Source: Angiostrongylus vasorum
Taxonomy: Eukaryota; Nematoda; Chromadorea; Rhabditida; Metastrongylidae
Assembly: GCA_018806985.1 (NCBI GenBank)
Contig: JADANN010000402.1
Coordinates: 620,001-684,000, forward strand
DNA: 64,000 bases
Direction of reading: 5' to 3'
In this document: piece after piece, positions 11,229-23,200 of the stretch
Layout of the letters: the number at the start of each line of letters is the position of its first letter
How positions within the stretch are numbered: the first letter of the stretch is position 1
Notes under the pieces: model-generated
What the model saw: the letters and a program-made list of their open reading frames with translations, nothing else
What the model was told of the DNA's origin: nothing
The model's database searches: none
Position numbers and translations under genes: made by a program

Positions 11229-11794
11229 GGCTTCTTAAATTTTAGTATACAAAGGTAACACTAAACGAGGAGTAGAACTAAGATCTATACAAGTACTACA
11301 AGTACGAAGAACCGAGCGAAATATATCTCATCGACGAAATCATTTAGGAAAACCAGCATTTCTTTGTCTGCTCAGAACTAGTATAAAGTTAGAACATCAC
11401 CGTTAAATACGGATAAACCGAGTAGTACAAACGTACCTTGCAATAGGTGAGGGTCAACGGAGTACTATAGTAATATGACGGGCGGCACGCCAACCCGACA
11501 GATGACAGAGTTTCGTTGCAGGAACCACCGCAAATATGAGTTTCCTTAGCGTGCACTTGGATACTGTTAGAGGTAAAAATTGAGACTCCGCTTTACAAAA
11601 GCAGTAAGGCCGACGTTATCTACATTGGAGGAGAACATAAACTAAGAGATGAACATCGTACATATAGTAACCAATAGAAATAAAGCGTTTATGCGTATAC
11701 AACTGCAGGTTGCACAAATCATAAAGATCTCCATATACACGTGCAGAAATAAAACTATAACATAACTGGTAACAAGACAAGTAGTGGTAAACAC

Positions 11795-13401
11795 TTAAGA
11801 GAGCAACACGGATCGCTCGAAGTCATGGAAACCGTCAAAAACCACGATTGAGCCGTCGCTTTCGGTGACGAAGAGAGGAGCACAGGATGCCTGAAGGGAC
11901 TAAAGTTTCTTAGTAAACGGACAATTCTCGACAAAACCACTTGTAGATATTATTTTCAATGTTTAGACCCTTGTCTTAACTGATTTATTCTGTTGTGGAA
12001 TATCTGGGAAGTCAATTTTGCAGTCTACGTAGGATTGATTGCACACGGACTATAATCAACATAATATATGCTTTATTTCGAGTGAGTTCATGATTGTAAC
12101 ATATATTAAATGTAACTGTTGCTGTTACTAGTTGTTAAATACTTTAAGCTACGACTTAAAACTAACCTCCAAACGGTTTACCGCCTCATCGTGGCAGGCA
12201 GGTGTTCTTGGAAGTCGGGCTGCGATGTACAGCAGGTAGATTCATCCCCCAGCAGGGTCTCTCAAGCCGAGAAAGAGTTCGGTGTTCTATCAGAAAGCCC
12301 AGCTAAGAGTAAACCAACACCAGAATCCACCACTGTTCTGGTACGAAACCAGTCGCATGATGGCAAATCTCCTTTTGATTCACAAAGGCGGCGACTACTT
12401 GTGGTAGTACCTGTGGAGACTTTAGCCTGGCTGACCTCGGGACTCCAAAGAACCACAATGGTTAAGCCAGCAAAACTCCGAAAAAATGGAAATTATGCCG
12501 GAGTCCGCACAACCAGTGAAGACGGTCCATCCAAGTATCCAAGTAAGTAAGTAAGAACTCATTACTGTGAGACATATTCAGTGTAACAGGATCTAAAATC
12601 ACTAGCGACCCTTAGTGCCGTTAGATGTACGTTAGCCGATTTTGCGGAAAAAAAAGACCTAACACTTTCACTCTTCGTTCTCTGTAAGACAAACTTCTCG
12701 CCCATCGTGAAGTCATCGAAGACATAAACAATCAAACACCAACGTTTCTTCTAAACAATCCATAAATATGTTTCGATTTCAGGTTATATCAAGAAGACAG
12801 TAAATAATATTGACATATGATGATACATTTTCCTTACCCCTAATAGCAACGCCTCCTCTGAGTTCTTGTGAAGAATCTGACGACTTTCGACGTGGGAAAG
12901 TGTAGAAATGATCTGATCAGAGTCTTTGAAGCTTAATCCCGACTCTCGTGCACAAGTGAAAAGATGTGATCCTTTAGAGATAGGAAGTCGACTATTCCAC
13001 ATACGGCTACCAACAACTTCTATGGATCGAATGAAATGTTCTGGATAACGATCCTTGACTAAAGACAGAAAGACAGCCGGTAGAAGGCTTCCATTATATA
13101 TCGCTGATGAGTGGCACTCCTCCCAATCAGTAGGTAGGACGTAGTTATCGGCTTCCGAGATACTCATCGACAAGGTCTTCGGAGTTTCATCCACTTTGGG
13201 CTGGTCAGTGAAGTCTCTGCTCTTCTTTCGACACATCCTTCGTTCGTACGTTTGAATCAAACGTAACTTAACATCAGATATGGGGATGAACTCCACGGCT
13301 CCTATAGACTTACTCACCTTCCAGTTTTGTAATATCTGGTAAGCGGCCCATGAATTTGGGCAGACGATATCAAAAAACACTCTCCATTTCGATGGCCACA
13401 T
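11795..13401 (-). CDS. GSTK1: Kappa-class glutathione S-transferase
   Basis: Exon 1 (13401-12838) and exon 2 (11890-11795) join in phase 0 into 219 codons plus stop; family members are about 220-226 residues. Kappa GSTs are DsbA-fold, thioredoxin-like enzymes of mitochondria and peroxisomes that conjugate glutathione. The N-terminus RVFFDIVCPNSWAAYQIL aligns with the human FYDVVSPYSW segment, and CPNS occupies the catalytic SPYS position. The C-terminal half has the helical insertion (SLVKDRYPEHFIRSIEVVGS, SRMWNSRLPIS). Exon 2 gives APLFVTESDGSIVVFDGFHD, matching the GLPITVAHVDG...FGSDR edge, although the cis-Pro region reads SCAP and FDG replaces FGS. The intron contains SINE B. Product class is fairly sure; whether it keeps full activity is not. 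Confidence 0.82.
12165..12555 (+). repeat. SINE family B copy, longest in the window
   Basis: It runs from ACGGTTTACCGCCTCATCGT to a simple tail CCAAGTAAGTAAGTAAG. The short AAGT-repeat 3' tail and recurrence in both orientations (8795, 10205, 24305, 59435) fit a SINE-like retroposon. I cannot identify a clear tRNA or 5S head. It lies in the intron of the kappa GST gene. Confidence 0.75.
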
Positions 13402-15889
13402 TCGAAATCCGCTAACGAAGACAGCACATCAAGCTTTAAGCCTATCCTGCGACGTTTCTCCTTTTTTGACTCACTTTGAAGTCGGTCCAGTCACACGATG
13501 TTTCTGTAATAAACGACTTTCCACTTCAAAAATCAGGAACTACTATGAAGGAACGAAGATGTAGCTGACTGTGAGTCAACTCAAATGCAAGCAGCAGCTA
13601 AATTCATCGCGAGCACCAAAATACCAATCCGAGAAAGATAGTTTGCTGAACAATAATGTGGCCAAGTGAGAAAGAATTGGGGGCGCGAATGTGCAACTGG
13701 GTTACACTAAGTGACCGTTTGATCTGTGACATGTTCATTTTCTTCGTAACGTTTGAGAAAATGGCGATTATGAGAAGCTTTCTGATGAATACTTTTCTGG
13801 AATGCGTTTGAAAGGACCCGAGTCCTTTCTTACATGATACCACATGAAATTTTCCTACAAGTCACACGTGGATTCCAGCACTTCTTCCTTTCGATTCGTT
13901 TCGTCGATCCATCAACCACGAAGATCTTTGGATTTTCGTTTTCTTTCGGCCGTTGCTTGACGATTCTCGGTTTTCTTTATGAGTGTCGATAAGTACAGAT
14001 CAAGTCCACTTTCCGTGGTATCTTGGCATAGCTCTGCTAGGGCGTTACGAGATCGTCACCAGAGGCAGTCGCAATATGAGAAAGTCCAGCCAACGGCAAA
14101 TATCGCTGCTACATACAGTGGTCTATTAATATCAGTGTTAGCAATCTAAGGTCGACAGAGTCTATCGCGGGGCTCCAAGGACAAGAACGGTCTGGCATGG
14201 CTATCCTAGCGACTCTAGAGAGAAGAAAAAACTGGTCCAACTGGTCAAATACTAGGGTATAGAAATTTATGCTTAAGCTAACAGGCATCATAAAAAATAG
14301 AATTAACTTCTCAGTGTGATTCGACCTCACTACATAGCTTGGGTAACAAGGTTAAATACAGTAACATTTGATCAGGTTCTCTAATGTCTTCGGATTTCCA
14401 ATGTAGAGCGAAGTAGACAGATGTGAGCATTTGACGTCCAGCTCCTTTATCGTGTCTAAAAACACCGATCAAGACTGTAGCCATCAATATCCAGCTGCTC
14501 ATAATGATTTCATTTATTTACTTATTTATTTATTCATTTACTTATGTCACCCGTCACCACGAAATCCGTATCCGAGCACTTCTTTTATTCCGATTTTTTA
14601 TTAACCTCAGCATTGGTCAATTAATTCACTGTTTTCTTGATAAGCAAACACGAGGTTGTTGACAACAAGATTTGTACAATACAATACTGGCCGAAGTATC
14701 GGCGATTTCGCCTTCTACAGACCTGGAAGAGTTAAATTGACACGCAATCCGATCAACCAGTCTCAGTCAAACACTATGATAACCTCAGCAGAAAAAACTT
14801 GATACATAACTTTGTATTCCCATAGCAAAATGTAGACCCCAGTTCTTCAGAGCGACGGGCTTTCTAAAACTCGGCAATAGTTCGAGCTACTGCACGTGAG
14901 AAATGCGGTGATGTACTTGGAAAAGTCGGAACCGAACGAAGACTGAATGTGGCAGCTACGAGCCTGAAAAGAGACATTTTAGCAGAGAGCATGAAAGCCT
15001 AGGAATTTGAAAAGAATGAATGGAGTCACCAACTAAAAGAATAAAATCAAGAAGAAGTAACGGCATCGAGAAGGACGAGTGTCTTGTAAGCACGCTAATC
15101 ACGTGTGACCTCGCGTCCTGGCTCAGGCTGATTTTCTCTGACTTTAGCCAGGCGTATTCCTTACCCATGCAAGACTCTGTGCGGTTGGTCTCCAATAGTG
15201 ACTGAAGGGCTTACAAAGAACAAAAAAATGAACGCTTAAGAGCAGCTGTTCGTTAGAGGAATAAACATTTATGTAGTAACTTTTTCTTTGCTCAGGTTGT
15301 GAAGATGTTTGACTGAGTAGATTTCGTGTCAAATCGACCTTTCCAAGCTCCGGAAAATTAGAAACCACCGAAACTTCGGCCAGTATTCTACTGAATAAAT
15401 CTTGATGTTAAAAAATTTTTCCATTCGATTTGTTGTCTTGCATCTATGATCCCTGAAAGCCTTCATATTTGAATGAGGATTCGCCTGGCAGGTGACGATT
15501 TTGCTCTCTCAAATTTCACCGAATGCTGATGGACTTGATCTTTTCCGGAACCTCGGGATAGCTCTGCTAGATCGCTCATAGATCATCGGCACACGCAGGC
15601 GTTAGCCTTTCTGAGCACGAAGGAGCTCCTTCCGGGTAAATCTCTCACCTACTGGCGAAACCGTGGATGTGGATACAGTACCATTGGATTATTATGCATT
15701 AAATTCCTCCGAAACTAATATCAGATTTTTGACTTCTTCATTCTTACATATGTTTTAACAGTAGTTACTCTTTTCATTGCTGCACCATTATATATCATTG
15801 CGCAGTTCATTTTGTGCGCTTTCGCTCCGTACAATTGAATTTTAATATATTTTCTATTTTGGCCGGATTTTAAAAGTTAGGTTAAAAGC
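13402..15889. other. Intergenic, repeat debris
   Basis: No convincing exon is seen. There is a (TTTA)n-like stretch at about 14512-14545 and two degenerate hammerhead-like cores (14691-14720 minus, 15348-15376 plus). A diffuse repeat shared by about 13990-14070 and 15530-15610 contains GGCATAGCTCTGCTAG and GGATAGCTCTGCTAG. Open frames here lack domains and splice context. Confidence 0.5.
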
Positions 15890-16170
15890 TGAAAGATAAA
15901 TCTCTCAGCGTTGATCAATCCCTGAGAAATGCTTCATGCATTCGACTTCATTAAGCATCGTTTGGAGGTGACTGGCTGCACATTTGGCCCTATACAATGA
16001 CTCCCGGTGGCCGACCGATGTATCGAGCCAGTGTTGCTATTCTCCCAGAAGAGTCTGGTACCAATTTGCCGACCCCGGAGAGATGGAAGGCTTGGTGAGC
16101 CATGGGCGCGGGGATCGATTCCACGAGTATGTTGCAGGGCGCCTCCGACCACTGGGCCAAACGCGCCCGA
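15890..16170 (-). repeat. SINE family A copy
   Basis: A well-preserved copy. The plus strand shows GTTGATCAATCCCTGAG, GCCGACCGATGTATCGAGCC, GTCTGGTACCAATTTGCCGA and GGGGATCGATTCCACGAG (box B in reverse), ending in GCGCCTCCGACCACTGGGCC (box A in reverse). Confidence 0.85.
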
Positions 16171-16289
16171 AGTTAGATTATTAGACGTTAAAACGTCAAT
16201 TTCGACAAATCTGCTTCTACGAATTCTAACCCAGTCGTATTGTTGCGAAACTGCTCGAAACATTGTATGGGGCTAACGAAGTGTTAATT

Positions 16290-17165
16290 AACAAACGTGC
16301 GATGGAACGAACATTGGTTTGCATGATTTCGTCGTAACTTCGACGTTCAAGGTGGAGGGAGGTGGCGGACATCCTTATATTACTAGCGACGATGAGTGAA
16401 AGGTTTTCTTTCAGGCAAATGCGCATACAAAACTTGCCGAAGGTGTCGATTGTAAATATTCTAACTGTTTTCCAGCATTTAAAAAATCATTAGAAGGTGA
16501 GGAAGTTCGACACATATGGATGCCGTACGAGTTGAGTGACATTCAAAGAAGTTGCTGTTTTTACGGTATCATCAGCGCTTCTTCGGCCCAAGTAGAGTGA
16601 CCTATTTCTCAACCTTATTGTGATGTGCTACCCGAAGTGGATACTCTCTGACAACCAACGTCGATTGGCTCAATAGTTAGATCGCGATGGAGCTCTCTCT
16701 GCAGCACTTCACTAAGACGAAAGTGCACCAAGGGATGTCATGCTGACCGTTTGGTAGTCTTGAGCCGGTTTGATCTATCGTAGCTTTCCGAATCCTGGTA
16801 AGACGATTTCGGCCGATAAGTACGTTCAGCAAATCGACGAGGTGTACTGGAAATTTTAACTGCTGTGCTCCGAATTGATCAACAGAAAGGGACCAATCCT
16901 TCTCCCACGACAACGCATGATCACTCATCGCACTCCACTGCAAAATTTGAAGGAGCTGGGCTAACCTTACCAACCATCATTATTGTAGAATCTCTCTCCT
17001 ATCGACTATTACTTTTTCAAGTATCTCAACGACCTTCTGTACAATAAATGTCTCAGAGACAAAATCCACTCCAAAACTGCCTTCAACGACTTCATCGCCT
17101 CTAGTAGATAAGATTTATAAGCAATCATTGTAGGTCAGCCTGCTGCTTTCTCCTTGTAGACAAAA
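16290..17165 (+). pseudogene. Mariner transposase, degenerate copy 1
   Basis: In shifting plus-strand frames one reads the mariner order: an N-terminal HTH remnant (near 16370), MPYELSDIQRSCC (cf. VPHELS, near 16520), KWILSDNQRRLAQ (cf. KWILYDNRKR, near 16640) and LQNLKELG followed by SPIDYYFFKYLNDLLYNK (near 16945-17020, cf. PYSPDLSPTDYHFF). The D,D34D catalytic residues are broken by frameshifts and stops, and the HDNARPH block is corrupted. Terminal inverted repeats were not located. It is an old, inactive insertion. Confidence 0.75.
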
Positions 17166-18689
17166 ATCTGTGGACTCCAATAATCCTTACTTAGCGTAGC
17201 AATTCCCAAGACCGACTTTCTGTGAACCTCGGCATTGACTGATAATTGACCTAGCTCCATACATCAGGCTGATTCAATGACCTGACACAGGCATAATCCT
17301 CGCCCATGTATTACTCTGTGCCGCTGCTATCCACCAACTAACTGAAATACTTACAACAAATAAACGGTAGGTGTTTAAATGAAGCTGTTTCTTATGCGAA
17401 TGCAAATTTATTCGTTACGTTTTTATCTGCTAGAGTTACGAAAGTGTTTGGCTGAGTAGATCCCATGTCAGTTCGAGCCTTCCAGGCTCTGAAGAAAGCG
17501 AAACCGCCGAGACGTCTGGTATTGTATCCTAATAAATTCTATAATAACAATCTCGTGTATGCTTATTAAAAGAAAAATATTGGGTTTTTACTTGGATTAA
17601 TAAACTTTATTTCTAGTTTAGATACCCTACGTTAAAGAAGCAAGTGGAAATTGCACATTAATTTGGGGAGCACCTCACCTCTGCTCATTACGAACTTTGT
17701 TGGACAAAGTAGAAACGGATGTAGCTTACATTCTTTACCAATAGAATATGAATTCATTGACTCCAGTACAATAAACCTCCAAATATGAAGCGCATGAAAC
17801 GTTCGAAAGGAAATTTCAGTTTGCTTTCCGAGGAATTTCTTAGATTTGTGGTACAGTGACAAGGGATGAGCTGAGTATCCTTGATTAAGCAGAGTTCTGT
17901 AACCGAACTCTTGCAGTTGTTCTACTGTCGGCTGTGCAGTGTGCGATAAGGCGTGGTCTTCGACTTCTTGAATATGTTATCCACTATATAGTCTATCCAG
18001 TACAAAAAGGTGTGTGCTAGTTGGCCAGTGGATCAGGAAGTTGGTCGGATTTGTCTTTTGTCCGCCAACTGTACGTGGAATGCTCGACTTTGTATGGATT
18101 CGCCACCCGGGACTTTTTTCCGTAACTGTCGTGAACAACCTCGAGTTTGGGTTCTAACAGTTTATACCAATAACAACGGTACAATAATAATATCTGATAT
18201 GTGACGATATGTGATTAGGTGGGTATATACGAGCGAGATTGAAATGAGAGCAAGTGATGCTATTGAAGGAAGCTAGGCGGGCACTGGAGTTGGAGCACTG
18301 GGGAACTAAGGGATTTGATGAACACTGGACGAACGCTGCGAACACTTGAAGACGAATGCCGATGGGCTGCCTGTATTATTTCTGTAGTGGGTGGAGCTTT
18401 GCCAGAGGGGAACTGAAGACAGTGCTGACCCAGGGCATGACACGGTACATGCGGAGAAGTACATCAAATGAGGCGACGTGCCAAAGGCGTTTAACGAAAC
18501 TACATATAGAAACGGTATAAAAAACTTATAGATTATGAATGGATAGATTTAAGATAGTTATAAGTAGATACTTAGTATAGGACACATGTGATATTGTAGA
18601 GAATAGGAACTATTTAAGGAATAGTTCCAATAATGTGACAGTGGACGGTGATTCTATCTGCTAATTATAGACAACCAACCATAAGTTTT
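17166..18689. other. Intergenic, no gene seen
   Basis: It contains one clear hammerhead-like core (17489-17516, listed separately) and otherwise unannotated AT-rich sequence. Open frames at 17632-17862 (-) and 18010-18204 (+) have no recognisable domain. Confidence 0.4.
17489..17516 (+). ncRNA. Hammerhead-ribozyme-like core (candidate)
   Basis: CTGAAGA, a stem-loop AAGCGAAACCGCC, then GAGACGTC. This keeps the CUGANGA box and GUC cleavage triplet, but the GAAA box reads GAGA, so it is probably inactive. The 5' flank CCAGGCT is shared with the other copies. Confidence 0.35.
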
Positions 18690-18925
18690 CTTACAATTTT
18701 AAACTTTTTATTTTACTGCCTACTCTTTTCAATGGCAGGGTATATTGCGAAATATAACTTTGAACGAAGCTGAGATATTTGCAAAACTCTGGACCGCAGG
18801 TGCCTATGGTAGGGAACGAACGCGCTATTGACCACACCATGCGGGTCTTTCGTTTCGTTTCGCATAGGCACCTGCGGTCAGAGTTTGCAAATATCTCAGC
18901 TTCGTTAAAGTCATAAGTTTTCTCT
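18690..18925 (-). repeat. SINE family C, fold-back copy
   Basis: The sequence AGCTGAGATATTTGCAAAAC with its extension to CAGGTGCCTATG (about 18768-18810) is repeated in reverse complement at about 18863-18906, with about 50 bp between. The outer left part carries the family C tail (TACTGCCTACTC, ATGGCAGGGTATATTGCGAA). The structure is a near-perfect hairpin of about 40-bp arms. Confidence 0.75.
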
Positions 18926-19624
18926 CAAACTAAATTTGGTTCGAAAAGTCTTTTGTTGCTTTGCCTTTATTCCAAGCTTGCGAAAATCGTCTTCGGTTGT
19001 AGAGCAAATCGAAATTGTTGGACATGTCACAACGACTCCACGAAAAGGACGGCCATCTTTTTCTTTGCAAAAAATTCTGTGGGACGAGCTTTTTTAACGA
19101 CGATCCCTTCTATGTGCTACCTATTCGTAGAGTTTTATTTCCTACTTTCACACCTCTTGAAGCGTTCGAAGACTGCGGCTTCACTAACATCGTAAGTTCT
19201 TCGCAAGATACCAGGTGTGTCGATCAGCCTCCCACCAACTTTTTCATGTGGTCACCGGTAGTGAAATCAGTTCGGCCTCATGTCCACCTCTTCTTCATCG
19301 CTCTCATTTCTATTACGAGACTTTTGAAACAAACATTATAGCTTCCGGTTCTTAGTAATGGTTCCGTAGGCAAATTCCTAAAATCGGAAGCGGCTTTCGC
19401 AGCTTTCCGTCAAAATTCGAATCTGTATGTGGAAGAAACTTCCTTCAATTCGTTGCTTGTTACTCGCTCTTATATCGAGGCCCTAAAATTTGACAGCAAA
19501 TAAAAGAGTGAATGAATAGAAAAATAGAACCGGACATACGAAGGAAAGAATGTGGAACGAGATCTGCTTTTTAGATTAGTCAGCATCAAAAATGTAATCA
19601 ATAAATACTTAAGAGAATGAAGAA
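18926..19624. other. Unassigned sequence with a long open frame
   Basis: Overlapping plus-strand open frames span 18953-19341, including CRANRNCWTCHND and LPIRRVLFPTFTPLEAFEDC. I could not match these to a family or define splice sites. They may be decayed transposon or chance. Confidence 0.25.
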
Positions 19625-19855
19625 TAGGATCTTCGGCATTGATCAATAACCTAAATACATTTCTGGCTTGTGTAATTAATTGAGGTGACCTACCGAAGTA
19701 TCAAGTGAGTACTGCTGTCCTCCATACAAGTCTGGTGCCAGTTTGCCGATCCCGTAAAAACGAAGAGCGTTGTGAGCCTGGAGCAGGACGTCAAACCAAG
19801 AACCAAGTGTGTACTGCAGGGGGTCCTCTAAGCGCTGAGCTACATGCGCCTCATT
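19625..19855 (-). repeat. SINE family A copy, degenerate
   Basis: The plus strand shows GGCATTGATCAATAACCT, CTGGTGCCAGTTTGCCGATC and a corrupted tRNA-like head (AACCAAGTGTGTACTGCAGG), in the order of family A. Confidence 0.55.
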
Positions 19856-19984
19856 TAATAAAACACTTCTGAATTCTACGACGTCCAAAATTGCTGTTGT
19901 TATCAGTAGATTATTGGCAGCTAAAGGTCATGAATGTTTGGAAACAGTTGTGTCCGAAATGGCAAAATCGTCACTACCAATTAC

Positions 19985-20165
19985 CATTGTACCAGACTTG
20001 TCTGGGAGAATAGCAACACTGGCTCGATACATCGTAGGCCACCGCGAGTCATTGTAAAGGCCAGATATGCATTCAATCACCTCCAACGATACTTAATGAA
20101 GTCGAATGCATGGAGCACCCTCAGGGGATTGATCAACGCCGAAAGCTTCTTTTTTATCACTGCTA
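19985..20165 (+). repeat. SINE family A copy, 5'-truncated
   Basis: The reverse orientation of the family: ACCAGACTTGTCTGGGAGAA, CTCGATACATCGTAGGCCAC, AAGGCCAGATATGCATTCAA and GGATTGATCAACGCCGAAAG, without the tRNA-like head. It abuts the ATT-rich microsatellite. Confidence 0.8.
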
Positions 20166-20173
20166 TTATTGTG

Positions 20174-20209
<36 letters not shown>

Positions 20210-20218
20210 GCTATTATT
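20166..20218 (+). repeat. (ATT)n microsatellite
   Basis: About 45 bp of TTA repeats. It includes the left target-site duplication of the following RTE element (ATTGCTATTATT at 20207-20218). Confidence 0.85.
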
Positions 20219-23200
20219 CCATGGATCTCCTTCATGTGAGGGATCTCGAGCCCGGTTAGTCGCGAGGCTACGTGGCGCGTCCCCATGTGGTGGATAGTGG
20301 GTTAATCGCGGACCAAAAGCGACCTTTGCTTCCCTGAGACGCAGGTTGATCCAGGGGATGGACTCGCTGTTTCTGCTACGCCGATTTGGCACATACTTTC
20401 TGTATTTGCTAGGCGTATTCATGCACTGCGTGTGTGGGTGCGTTCTCGCTTGTGCGGATTGTATTCTATGAGTCAATTCGGCCAAAAGCCTGCAATCAAG
20501 TGACAGGGGAGTATATGGGAGGCGGTTAGGGAGTCGCCTCCAACAAATAAGCTCCATGTCCACTCTGGGAGAGCCTGGCAAGCTACCCGTGAGTATACAC
20601 GGCCCCCCACGTTCCAGAGCCCAGCAAGCTATACGTGGGTATCAAAAATGCTAAACACAGTAAAATAAACGGGCCTCATTCCCCTGACCCCGAAAGGAGC
20701 CCCTCAGTTCGGTAGCGTTGGGCAGGACGAGTACGGAGAGGCTGCTAAAATCTCAGGGCCATTGGATGCTGCCTTGATTTCAAAGACCTATGGTGACGAT
20801 CTGTACCTACAATGCATGTACACTTGCATCCGAGTCCTCGATAGAAGACTTGCTCATGCTAGCAACAAGGATAAGGTACGACGTCATCGGCCTGGCGGAG
20901 ACGAGACGACGCACACCGGAGAAAGAACTGTTTACCTCGGAACATGCGACAGTAGAGGAGTCGGCGGCGCCGGCGTTCTCGTTAATACGAGTTTCTCCAT
21001 GAACATCGATTCATTCGAACAGCTTACAACCCCAATCGGACGTTTACGATTAAAAAGATGTGGATCAATACCGACTTTGACAATCTCCGTCGTTTACGCG
21101 CCTACATCAAACTATGACGAAGAAGAAGTCGAAAGCATTCTAAATGGACTTGGAGAAGCTCTTCAGAGAAGACCATACATTCTTCGAGGTCGTCATTGGA
21201 GATTTCAACGCCAAGATTGGACCAAGCAGAACGTCTGAAGAACGTCACATTGGGACCCATGGATTAGAATGGAACGAACAGGGTGAGATGCTGTCTGAGT
21301 TTATCATGGCGACCAAAGACCATCCATGGTAACTCACAATTCCAGAAGCCCCACCCTCAGCGCTGGACGTGGGAGTCTCCCAAAGTGGAGAGTACCATAA
21401 CGAAATAGACCACATCATAGTAAATAGAAGGTTTTGCCCTAACCGATGTCGCTGTTGTCCCAAAATTCTACACGGGATCAGACCACCGTCTCCTTCGTGC
21501 AAGATTCTATTTCTCGCGCAAAGGAGAAAAAAATGCCGCTAAATTCAAAAAACCGAAGTCTCAGAACCACCACAAACTGGGACTTATTCAATTCATTAGT
21601 CGGCTGTTGGGAAGATGCCGTTGTCGATAACATCAACGAAGAATACGATCGGCTCATTCAACATCTTCACGTTAGCGCCATGAAAGCTGAGAGTTCGAAA
21701 GCCGCCAAGAAACGTCTGTCTCTAGAAACACTCGAGCTGATACGCGAGCGTGGAATCGCACGAGCTGCAGAGCAACTAACGCCCGAACTTGCAAAACAAT
21801 GCAGACAGGCGATAAAAGAAGATCTTAAAGAGAGAAGAGCAGCAGTAATGGTCGAAGCTGCAGAGGCTGGGAAAAGCATTCGCATAGCCCACCGATGCTT
21901 CGCCAATTACAAGACCAAGACGATTGCACTCCGACGCCCAGACGGAACAGTTACAGCGTCCAGAAAGGCAATGGAGAAAAATAATTCACGAATACTACTC
22001 AGATCTCTTCGATAGCCACGTCCAACTCCCGTCATATGAAATAAAGGAGGATGGATATGCTGTACCACCGGTTCTCCCTTCCGAAATCCGACATGCCATT
22101 GCGTCGGTGAAAAATCGAACAACACCAGGTCCAGACAGGATAAGACCAGAACACCTGAAGAACCTTCCCTCAATCCTCGTAAACACACTGGCTCGGCTCT
22201 TCACACGTTACCTGTCCAAATGCAAGGTCCCTACTCAGTGGAAGACCAGCAAGACCGTGTTATTGTTCAAGAAGGGTGACCTACAGGATATCGGCAACTA
22301 TCGTCCAATCTGCCTGCTGTCTGTCGTCTACAAACTGTTTCACTCGAGTCATCCTAAACAGGGATTGACAGAACACTGAACGAAGGACAGCCATGTGAGC
22401 AAGCAGGGTTTCAAAAAGCATTTAGTACGATGGACCACATCCACACGATAACAAGGCTCATTGAAGTATCGCGAGAGTACAAAAGACCGCTCTGTCTCAC
22501 TTTCATCGATTTACAGAAGGCCTTTGATTCAAACTGAGATAGAAGCAGTCTTGGAAGCCCTGGATAGTCAAGGAGTCCCTACTCAGTACATAAAGATTCT
22601 TCGTGAGCTGTACAAAAATTTCACAACCAAGATATCACCATTCTACGACGATATTAAACATTGACGTCAAAAGAGGAGTTAGGCAAGGCGATACCATCTC
22701 GCCAAAATTATTTACCGCCACCCTCCAGAACGTCATGCGAACACTGGAATGGGATAATATGGGAGTGAAAATCGATGGACGGCAGTTACATCATCTTCGC
22801 TTTGCTGATGACGTCGTCCTTATAACACCAAACATTAGCCAAGCGGAACGTATGCTTGCCGACTTTGATAAAGCCTGTGGAAGGATTGGTCTTTGACTAA
22901 ACCTCACAAAAACGATGTTCATGAGGAACGGACTTGTTTCGTATGTCCATTCACGCTCAACGGAACGAATATCTCCGAATGCTCCAGTTATGTCTGTCTA
23001 GGTAGGGAAATCAATATGGTGAACGACCTAGCTTCAGAGCTGAGCAGGAGGAAACAAGCGGCTTGGGGAGTTTTCAAGAGCATCGAGGATGTAGTGAAGA
23101 GAACAAAGAACACTCGACTCCATGCCGACCTTTTCGACTCAACGGTAGTTTCTACCGTAACGTATGCGTCAGAAACCTGGTCGCTGCGTAAGCATGATGA

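Noticed and set aside
18953..19341. Cys-rich open frames as a possible secreted protein
   Set aside because: No signal peptide at a plausible start, no splice sites and no recognised pattern. Kept only as unassigned sequence.
20093..20581. 162-codon minus-strand open frame with poly-Asn
   Set aside because: It is the antisense of the (ATT)n tract and the RTE 5' region.
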